This document shows positions 4,911-9,503 of a stretch of DNA of 9,503 nt, piece by piece; position 1 is the first letter of the stretch, and every line of letters begins with the position of its first letter. The translations under genes were made by a program, and so were the position numbers. Origin of the DNA: Nitrososphaerales archaeon (GTDB lineage Archaea; Thermoproteota; Nitrososphaeria; Nitrososphaerales; Gagatemarchaeaceae). The notes under the pieces were generated by a model. That model was not told the origin of the DNA, ran no database searches, and worked only from the letters and a program-made list of their open reading frames with translations. The stretch is taken from positions 1-9,503 of the forward strand of contig JASHUK010000014.1 in assembly GCA_030040055.1 (NCBI GenBank), given 5' to 3'.

Positions 4911-4937
4911 CAGCAACGGGCGTGATGCCAACGTCCG

Positions 4938-5402
4938 TTGGACTCCGAGTTCCTGGCGCTCTCTCTGGTATTCGTCCTCATCGGAGCGACAGGGATCGTC
5001 CTCTTCTATGGTCCTCTGACCCCGGCCGGGGACTCCTGCTACTGCTTGATCCCGAGCCCGGAGCCGAGGGCTGCTCAGGGGACGTCCAGCATCTTCCTCA
5101 TGCTCGGCCTGATCTTCCTTCCGATGGGACTGATGAAGGGGGGGCTCCCCACATTCAGGAGGGGTCCCGGGCCCGCCATCCAGCCCAGGGGAGTCGGCGT
5201 CCCTGTCGCCCCTTCGATACCGATTACGAGCGCCAGCATGGTCTGGATAGGAATCCTGCTCGTCGTTGTAGGCGGAGACGCCCTCCTGATACCCGGGTAC
5301 CTGGTCCTGAAGAGCCTGCTCTTCGAGGCCGGGGGGGGTGGCCTGGCCGCCGTGGGCGTGCTCTCGATCGCGCTGGGCCTGAGGAAGCCGAAAGGCCCGT
5401 AG
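4938..5402 (+). CDS. Predicted four-helix membrane protein, unknown function
   Basis: No family recognised. The 154-residue product has four hydrophobic segments: about 5-24, 51-68, 100-120 and 134-148. The 26-residue loop between helices 1 and 2 contains GDSCYC with Cys34 and Cys36 and many prolines; the loop between helices 2 and 3 is Pro/Gly-rich with the basic stretch FRR (73-75). The C-terminal tail is basic (RKPKGP), suggesting it is cytoplasmic. The start is TTG at 4938; the nearby ATG at 4924 and GTG at 4922 are in other frames. A CGCTTAAGA promoter-like element lies about 32 nt upstream. It is co-directional with the small membrane protein before it and the eL13 gene after it (49 nt gap), but both it and eL13 appear to have their own TATA-like boxes. 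Likely a lineage-restricted protein. Confidence 0.72.
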   Translation: MDSEFLALSLVFVLIGATGIVLFYGPLTPAGDSCYCLIPSPEPRAAQGTSSIFLMLGLIFLPMGLMKGGLPTFRRGPGPAIQPRGVGVPVAPSIPITSASMVWIGILLVVVGGDALLIPGYLVLKSLLFEAGGGGLAAVGVLSIALGLRKPKGP

Positions 5403-5415
5403 GCGCGTCCAGCAA

Positions 5416-5426
5416 CCGTTTTAACG
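5416..5426 (+). promoter_or_regulatory. TATA-like box upstream of the eL13 gene
   Basis: CCGTTTTAACG, with TTTTAA centred about 31 nt before TTG 5452 in the 49 nt spacer. The spacing supports the TTG as start and an independent promoter for the ribosomal protein gene. Confidence 0.5.
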
Positions 5427-5451
5427 CGCATTTCGGGAAGGTGCGAAACCC

Positions 5452-5808
5452 TTGAGCAAGAGTGCGAAGACCAAGGCCAAAAAGAAGGAATCGAAGGTCG
5501 AGAAGTCCCCCGAAGAAGCGGAGCGGCCGTCTGGGAGGCCGCCTATGGCTGCAGTGCTGGCCAGGCACGACGGGAGCATGGTGGAACGGGCTGGCCGAGG
5601 CTTCTCCGTGGGCGAACTGGCCGGGGCCGCCCTGCCCCTGAGGCTCGCGAGGAAGTGGAATCTCAAGGTGGATGAGATGCGGCGCAGCACGCTTGAAGGC
5701 AACGTGAAGTCCCTGAAGGCATGGTGGACACCCCCTGCCCGCAAGGCGAAGCCGGCAGAGGAGTCGAAGCCCGCCCCGAAGAAGGGGCGCGCGAAGAAGC
5801 CCGCCTAG
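5452..5808 (+). CDS. rpl13e: Large-subunit ribosomal protein eL13 (L13e family)
   Basis: The 118-residue basic protein carries a core (about 37-92) matching the L13e family: R47-GRGFSVGEL (48-56), a LARKWNLKVDEMRRS block (65-79) and ENVK/GNVKSLKAWW at the end (83-92). Archaeal L13e proteins share the pattern RGFS-x-GEL...A..LG..VD.RR...EENV..LK. The core is flanked by lysine-rich low-complexity tails (1-22 and 96-118), usual for rRNA-binding proteins, so the total length exceeds the roughly 80-100 residues of crenarchaeal homologues. eL13 is known from crenarchaeal/thaumarchaeal-type lineages and eukaryotes and is absent from most Euryarchaeota, which makes it a useful taxonomic marker. The start is TTG 5452. 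Its TAG stop shares the tetranucleotide CTAG (5805-5808) with the stop of the convergent glycosylase gene. It is not in a ribosomal operon here. Confidence 0.83.
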   Translation: MSKSAKTKAKKKESKVEKSPEEAERPSGRPPMAAVLARHDGSMVERAGRGFSVGELAGAALPLRLARKWNLKVDEMRRSTLEGNVKSLKAWWTPPARKAKPAEESKPAPKKGRAKKPA

Positions 5809-6716
5809 GGACCGGACCTAGACATCGCGTAGATGTACTGCTGGGCGTATCCGGCGTAGGCCCCGAACTTCTCCCTCGCCGCTGCGGAGACCCTGAGGTA
5901 GTCCCCCCTGCCCAGCCTCGGCTTCTCGTCCTTGGCGAGCCGACGGCCCAGCCCTGTCCCGAGAAGCTCCGGGTAGTGCTCCAGCAGCGCTCTCAGGACC
6001 CAGACGTCGATCGGGAACGCCTCGTCCTTCCCGAAGGAGAAGAGGAGCGCGCAGTCCGCGACCTTCGGCCCCACGCCGAGTAGGACCTTGGTCCCAAGAA
6101 GCTTACTGAGCAGCGCCTCCCTCGCCTGTTCGTAGTCGAAGAGGGCGACCTCGCCGAGGTCGATCCCCCCCTCGTCGAGGCACTTCGCGATGTGCCGGAT
6201 GAAAGGGGCCCTGTAGCCGAGCCCGCACTCGCGCAGGTCCTGGGGCGACGCGGCTGCGAGCGCCTCTGGGTCCGGGAAGGCGTGGTACTCCGCGCCCTCG
6301 AACTGCAACGGGCGGCCGAACCTCCTGCACAGCTGCGAGACCATCGTCCTTATCCTCGGTATGTTCGAGTTCGTGGCAAGCGAGAACGTCGCCAGGCACT
6401 CCCACCTCTCCTGCGACATCAGCCTCATCCCGTAGAACCTCTGCGCCGCGCGCCTCAGGAGGTCGTCCTTCGCGATGGACGCGTAGACGAGCTCGACGTC
6501 TTCGTCGAGCCGGAAGTAGGCGCGCATGAAGGAGCTGTCGTGGCGGTCGCTGCTGGTCACGCACCTTAGGGTGTCGCCTTCCTGCCTCGCCTTCACCACC
6601 CCTCCTGACACCACCCCGTACCACCACTCCCCCCGGTTGTCCCACCTGAACACCTGCCCGCTCTCGAGGGTGTAGTCCAGGCTGAACGGGGTTTCGAGCC
6701 CGACGGTGAAGTCCAT
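5805..6716 (-). CDS. ogg: 8-oxoguanine DNA glycosylase / AP lyase (OGG1-type)
   Basis: Base-excision repair enzyme removing 8-oxoguanine opposite C and nicking the abasic site. The 303-residue product has an N-terminal OGG domain (TLESGQVFRW at 16-25, as in human OGG1) and a helix-hairpin-helix glycosylase domain: FSLATNSNIPRIRTMVSQLC (111-130) parallels the human SSNNNIARITGMVERLC segment, GYRAPFI (167-173) parallels GYRARYV, and LLGVGPKVADCALLFSFGK (212-230) is the HhH-catalytic motif. The Schiff-base lysine should be K218 and the assisting aspartate D237 in PIDVWV. There is no FeS cysteine cluster at the C-terminus, so it is not an EndoIII/MutY type. This is the OGG1-like layout rather than the shorter archaeal AGOG or Ogg2 forms. 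The ATG at 6716 has a TATA-like box about 33 nt upstream, in a 47 nt divergent spacer shared with the aminotransferase gene. Confidence 0.92.
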   Translation of the reverse strand: MDFTVGLETPFSLDYTLESGQVFRWDNRGEWWYGVVSGGVVKARQEGDTLRCVTSSDRHDSSFMRAYFRLDEDVELVYASIAKDDLLRRAAQRFYGMRLMSQERWECLATFSLATNSNIPRIRTMVSQLCRRFGRPLQFEGAEYHAFPDPEALAAASPQDLRECGLGYRAPFIRHIAKCLDEGGIDLGEVALFDYEQAREALLSKLLGTKVLLGVGPKVADCALLFSFGKDEAFPIDVWVLRALLEHYPELLGTGLGRRLAKDEKPRLGRGDYLRVSAAAREKFGAYAGYAQQYIYAMSRSGP

Positions 6717-6744
6717 CGGCGGCCTTCGGAGTTTTCCTCGGCCC

Positions 6745-6753
6745 GATAATACC
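6745..6753 (-). promoter_or_regulatory. TATA-like element in the ogg/aminotransferase divergent spacer
   Basis: GGTATTATC on the minus strand, about 33 nt before the ogg ATG, fits an ogg promoter. Read rightward it is GATAATACC, only about 15 nt before the aminotransferase ATG 6764, too close for that start. The aminotransferase promoter may be the GTTTTCC at 6731-6737, or its true start may lie further in. Confidence 0.45.
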
Positions 6754-6763
6754 CTTTCGCAGG

Positions 6764-8119
6764 ATGCACTTCAAATACGGTGCGGGGGCCCGAGAAGAGG
6801 TGGCGTCCTACAGGGAGCTGACCCCCGCGTCTTCGAGGCTCTTCGACCGGGCGAAGAAGGTCTTCGCTGGGGGAGTGAACCACAACGCGAGATACTACGC
6901 CCCATATCCGATGTTCGTGTCGAGGGCCCGCGGCCAGCACATCTGGGACGAGGACGGCAACAGGTACGTGGACTACTGGATGGGGCACATGGCACTCATA
7001 CTGGGGCACTCTCCGCAGGTTGTCACGTCGGCCCTCAGGCGGCAGGTGGGAAGGGGGACCCACTTCGGGACGGGGAGCAGGCTGTCGCTCGAGCTGGGCG
7101 AAGAGGTCCAGAAGACCGTCCCGTGCGCCGAGGCGATGAGGTTCTGCAACACCGGGGCCGAGGCCACGATGTACCTGGTGAGGCTGGCCAGAGGGTACAC
7201 CAGGAGGAGGAAGGTGGTCAAGATGGCCGGGGGGTGGCACGGATACGGGACGGAGCTGAACAAGGGCGTCCGCTTCCCCTTCTCCTCCTCAGAAGGCGAG
7301 GGCATCCTCGCAGAGGAGCAGGCGCACGTCAAGACCGCGCGTTTCAACGACGCAGAGGACGCCCGGAGGGCTGTGGCCGAGGCGAAGGGGGACGTCGCGG
7401 CGATCTTCCTCGAGCCCGTCCTCGGCGCCGGGGGGTGCATCCCCGCCAAGAGAGGATACCTCGAGGAGCTCCGCGAGATAGCGGACGGCGCGGGGGCCCT
7501 GCTTGCCTTCGACGAGATCGTCACCGGATACAGGCTGTCGCTCGGCGGGGCCCAGGAGGCTTACGGGGTCGTCCCCGACGTCGCCACGCTGGGCAAGGTG
7601 GCGGGGGGCGGCCTCCCGATCGGAATGGTCTGCGGGTCCAAGGAGGTCCTGTCGATGGCGGACCCCGCGCGGAAGGCAGGGTTCGTCTCCATCGGAGGAG
7701 GGACCTTCTCCGAGAACCCGCTGAGCATGGCCGCGGGCCTGGCCACGGTCAGGTACCTCCGGACCAACCGCTCGAGGGTGTACGGGGACCTGGAGCGGAA
7801 AGGGAGGGAGCTCCGGACGGGGGTGGACTCGGCGCTGTCGGCCCGCGGGGTCGAGGCCCACACCACCGGGGCCGGGTCACTCTTTCTGACGCACTTCGGG
7901 GTCGACCCTTCCGACGCCGAGAGTTCGGCGAAGGGGGACGCGGCCGCGGCTCACCGGTACGCCATCGGGATGATGGAAAGGGGGGGCTTCATCCAGCCCG
8001 GGCACCCGGGCGCCGTCTCGACCGCCCACACCGAGAGGGACATCAGGGCGTGGATAGCCGCCTCGGCCGCGGTGGGGGAGCAGATGGAAAGAAAGAGGAA
8101 GTCGAAGGTCAGCGCTTGA
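6764..8119 (+). CDS. Class III PLP aminotransferase, glutamate-1-semialdehyde 2,1-aminomutase-like
   Basis: Fold type I PLP enzyme, 451 residues. HemL-like features: RAKKVFAGGVN (29-39) with an Arg four residues later (R43, position of the GSAM substrate Arg), WDEDGNRYVDY (61-71), LILGHSP (78-84), the PLP phosphate region NTGAEATMYLVRLARGYT (129-146), W158-H159-G160 for cofactor stacking, FDEIVTGYR (249-257) with PLP-binding D250, and LGKVAGGGLPIG (276-287) with Schiff-base K278. If a true HemL, it converts glutamate-1-semialdehyde to 5-aminolevulinate for haem synthesis, which would fit ctaA/ctaB nearby. However, the HGHADS and GSGVAT gating-loop region of real GSAM is replaced by HGYGTELNKGVRFPFS (159-174), so another amine/keto substrate is quite possible and I give no gene symbol. 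I chose ATG 6764; GTG 6800 would still leave the whole domain. Convergent with the SOD gene, overlapping it by 11 bp. Confidence 0.85.
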   Translation: MHFKYGAGAREEVASYRELTPASSRLFDRAKKVFAGGVNHNARYYAPYPMFVSRARGQHIWDEDGNRYVDYWMGHMALILGHSPQVVTSALRRQVGRGTHFGTGSRLSLELGEEVQKTVPCAEAMRFCNTGAEATMYLVRLARGYTRRRKVVKMAGGWHGYGTELNKGVRFPFSSSEGEGILAEEQAHVKTARFNDAEDARRAVAEAKGDVAAIFLEPVLGAGGCIPAKRGYLEELREIADGAGALLAFDEIVTGYRLSLGGAQEAYGVVPDVATLGKVAGGGLPIGMVCGSKEVLSMADPARKAGFVSIGGGTFSENPLSMAAGLATVRYLRTNRSRVYGDLERKGRELRTGVDSALSARGVEAHTTGAGSLFLTHFGVDPSDAESSAKGDAAAAHRYAIGMMERGGFIQPGHPGAVSTAHTERDIRAWIAASAAVGEQMERKRKSKVSA

Positions 8120-8717
8120 CCTTCGACAGCCTGGCGTCGACGTCGGACCAGTTGACTACGTTCCACCACGTCTCGACGTACTTCGCCCTGTCGTTCAGGT
8201 AGTCCAGATAGTAGGCGTGCTCCCAGACGTCTAGCCCCAGCAGGATCGTCATCTGGGCCAGGTGCATGAAGTTCTGCTTCTCCACCTGGGTCAGCACGAG
8301 TTGGTCTGTCTCCGCGTCGTGTAGCAGGAGAGCCCAGCCGCTCCCCTCGACCGTCTTCGCGGCGTCGCTGAACTGCGCCTTGAACTTGTCGAAGCCGCCG
8401 AAGTCGGAGTTGATCCTGTCCCCTATCGACCCGCCGGGCGACCCCCCTCCCTTGCCTGGGGGGGCCATGTTGGGCCAGAAGATCGAGTGGAGTATGTGGC
8501 CGTCGACGTTGAAGCTGTAGTCGCGGAGTACCGCCCGCGTGTCGATCTGGAGCTCGCCCTTCCTCGCCTTCTCGAGCTTGTCGAGCGCGGCGTTGGCTCC
8601 GTTCACGTACGCCTGGTGGTGCTTGTCGTGATGGAGGGTCATGATCTTTTCGGAGATGTGCGGCGCTAGGGCGTCGTACTTGTATGGAAGAGGTGGCAGT
8701 GAGTATGTCTTTGCCAT
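8109..8717 (-). CDS. sod: Superoxide dismutase, Fe/Mn family
   Basis: Cytoplasmic enzyme dismutating superoxide to oxygen and peroxide. The 202-residue product is full length with no signal peptide: N-terminal helical hairpin with LHHDKHHQAYVNG (28-40), then the alpha/beta domain with DVWEHAYYLDYLNDRAKYVETWWNVVNW (163-190). Metal ligands by family alignment are H29, H77 (in GHILHSIFW), D163 and H167; Y37 is the gateway tyrosine. The residue hydrogen-bonding the metal-bound solvent appears to be Q148 in the C-terminal domain, with Gly73 at the position where FeSOD has Gln. That is the MnSOD arrangement, so Mn preference is inferred, though cambialistic use is possible. The ATG at 8717 has a TATA-like CTTTTACG about 27 nt ahead, fitting a leaderless mRNA. 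It overlaps the convergent aminotransferase gene by 11 bp at the 3' end. Confidence 0.96.
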   Translation of the reverse strand: MAKTYSLPPLPYKYDALAPHISEKIMTLHHDKHHQAYVNGANAALDKLEKARKGELQIDTRAVLRDYSFNVDGHILHSIFWPNMAPPGKGGGSPGGSIGDRINSDFGGFDKFKAQFSDAAKTVEGSGWALLLHDAETDQLVLTQVEKQNFMHLAQMTILLGLDVWEHAYYLDYLNDRAKYVETWWNVVNWSDVDARLSKVKR

Positions 8718-8739
8718 GGAGCCGCCGGCCGGCCCATTC

Positions 8740-8747
8740 CGTAAAAG
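8740..8747 (-). promoter_or_regulatory. TATA-like box upstream of sod
   Basis: CTTTTACG on the minus strand, centred about 27 nt before the sod ATG, in the 38 nt gap after the transaldolase gene. No Shine-Dalgarno is visible (GCGGCTCC precedes ATG), consistent with leaderless initiation. Confidence 0.5.
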
Positions 8748-8755
8748 GGTTGCCT

Positions 8756-9421
8756 TTACGCGGTGAGGGAAGGCTTCTCCTTCTTCGCCCGCTGCCAGTC
8801 GTCGAGGAACCTCTTGAGCCCCGAGTCTGTCAGCGGATGCTGCATCATCCTGTCCATGACCTCAGGGGGCATCGTGGCGATGTCGGCCCCGGCCTTCGCC
8901 GCTTCCAGGACGTGCTGGGGGTGCCTGACGCTCCCCACCAAGACCTGCGCTTTCAGCCCGTAGTTTCTCCTTATCGCGACCAGGTCCTCGACCACCTGCA
9001 TCCCCCTCTGCCCGATGTCGTCGAGCCTCCCGATGAAGGGGCTGATGTAGGAGGCCCCTGCCTTCGCGGCGAGAAGGCCTTGGTTGGCCGAGAAGACCAG
9101 CGTGACGTTCACCGGGACCCCCTTCGAGCTGACCGTCTTCGTCGCCCTGAGCCCCTCCGGGGTGACGGGTATCTTCACCACCACGTTGGGGGCCAGCCTG
9201 GCGAGCCGCGCCGCTTCCGCCACCATCCCGTCGTGGTCCTGGCTGACGACTTCGGCGCTGACCGGGCCGTTGACCTCCTTGCAGATCGCGACGACGAGCT
9301 CCTCGAACTCCCCCGGCTCCTTCGCGACGAGGGTCGGGTTGGTCGTGACGCCGTCGACGAGCCCCATCCTGTTGAGCCTGCGGATGGACTCCAGGTTGGC
9401 CGTGTCGAGGTAGAGCTTCAT
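8756..9421 (-). CDS. tal: Small transaldolase (TalC/FSA family)
   Basis: TIM-barrel class I aldolase of the sugar-phosphate pathways, 221 residues, the normal size of the short decameric family. It starts MKLYLDTANLESIRRL, with D6 of LDTAN, then DGVTTNPTLVAKE (23-35), VVVKIPVTPEGL (80-91) with Schiff-base K83, VNVTLVFSANQGLLAAKAGASYISPFIGRLDD (104-135) and VLVGSVRHPQHV. Two discriminating positions favour true transaldolase over fructose-6-phosphate aldolase: F129 in SPFIGR, where E. coli FSA has Tyr131, and E57 in SAEVVS, where FSA has Gln59. The open frame begins at GTG 9436, but I chose ATG 9421: it matches family N-termini and sits about 27 nt after a strong TATA-like box, while the GTG would be only 12 nt from it. 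The end of another gene lies just upstream; archaeal transaldolase genes often follow transketolase genes. Confidence 0.94.
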   Translation of the reverse strand: MKLYLDTANLESIRRLNRMGLVDGVTTNPTLVAKEPGEFEELVVAICKEVNGPVSAEVVSQDHDGMVAEAARLARLAPNVVVKIPVTPEGLRATKTVSSKGVPVNVTLVFSANQGLLAAKAGASYISPFIGRLDDIGQRGMQVVEDLVAIRRNYGLKAQVLVGSVRHPQHVLEAAKAGADIATMPPEVMDRMMQHPLTDSGLKRFLDDWQRAKKEKPSLTA

Positions 9422-9443
9422 CGGTGGGAAGTCCACCGCCTTC

Positions 9444-9453
9444 GTAATTAAAG
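9444..9453 (-). promoter_or_regulatory. TATA box upstream of transaldolase
   Basis: CTTTAATTAC on the minus strand, the most AT-rich decamer of this end of the window, centred about 27 nt before ATG 9421. It decides the start in favour of ATG 9421 and predicts a leaderless transcript. Confidence 0.6.
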
Positions 9454-9454
9454 C

Positions 9455-9503
9455 CTAGCCTCTCGCTCTCATCACTGAGGCCGCCGCGCCCTCGATCGCT
9501 TCG
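9455..9503 (-). CDS. C-terminal end of an unidentified gene (cut by window edge)
   Basis: One minus-strand frame gives EAIEGAAASVMRARG followed by TAG at 9457-9455, immediately before the transaldolase promoter. The amphipathic Ala/Glu/Arg composition looks like a C-terminal helix. The end of a transketolase C-terminal subunit would fit the neighbour, but 15 residues cannot show this. The frame could also be accidental in GC-rich DNA. Confidence 0.35.
   Translation of the reverse strand, partial: EAIEGAAASVMRARG

Noticed and set aside
6706..8202. A 498-codon plus-strand frame covering the aminotransferase region
   Set aside because: Gly/Arg-rich shadow of the real frame that starts at 6764. 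The real frame has the full PLP-enzyme motif set; this one has none.
1..9503. CRISPR arrays, insertion sequences, defence or phage genes
   Set aside because: No regularly spaced direct repeats, terminal inverted repeats, transposase, integrase or capsid-like frames were seen; all identifiable genes are housekeeping or small unknown membrane proteins.

Overview
This 9.5 kb, GC-rich window looks like chromosomal DNA of an archaeon, most likely an aerobic member of the Thermoproteota (TACK) side. The evidence is: a ribosomal protein of the eL13 family (known from crenarchaeal/thaumarchaeal-type archaea and eukaryotes); TATA-like boxes about 27-33 nt before most starts, with few good Shine-Dalgarno sites; an archaeal-type TyrRS and a ThiI without rhodanese domain; a half-size, four-helix heme A synthase; and a tRNA-Tyr without encoded CCA that is interrupted by introns with bulge-helix-bulge (BHB) geometry at canonical and non-canonical positions. 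I cannot name a genus. Nearly all of the window is coding and no stretch over 300 bases lacks a gene.

Layout. Positions 1-4331 are a minus-strand run, listed here in transcription order: ctaB (haem O synthase), thiI (tRNA 4-thiouridine synthase), a thioredoxin, compact ctaA (haem A synthase), tyrS, and the start of a Mut7-C/PIN-like RNase gene that overlaps the tyrS stop by GTGA. Most of these genes have their own TATA-like box, so the run is probably several short transcription units. From 4332 to 4429 is a divergent promoter region. On the plus strand at 4430-4586 is tRNA-Tyr(GUA) split into four exons by three introns (15, 45 and 23 nt), followed by two small membrane proteins of unknown function and the eL13 gene. 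The eL13 gene converges on a minus-strand 8-oxoguanine DNA glycosylase, the two TAG stops sharing one CTAG. Divergent from the glycosylase is a glutamate-1-semialdehyde aminotransferase-like PLP enzyme (6764-8119), which converges on a minus-strand Fe/Mn superoxide dismutase with an 11 bp overlap. Upstream of the SOD, also minus-strand, is a small (FSA/TalC-type) transaldolase, and at the right edge the last codons of another minus-strand gene.

How the genes fit together. CtaB and CtaA perform consecutive steps from haem B to haem A for a cytochrome oxidase, and the SOD and the 8-oxoguanine glycosylase fit an oxygen-exposed life. The aminotransferase could supply 5-aminolevulinate for haem, but its sequence departs from canonical HemL. 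TyrRS, ThiI and tRNA-Tyr are all parts of tRNA biology: the tRNA carries U8 (a ThiI target) and the C1:G72/A73 identity elements expected by an archaeal TyrRS.

The most striking item is the three-intron tRNA-Tyr. All three introns can be placed by secondary structure. Their central helices pair with the D-loop G18G19, the anticodon loop and the T-loop, so both sides of the tRNA elbow and most of the anticodon are masked until splicing.
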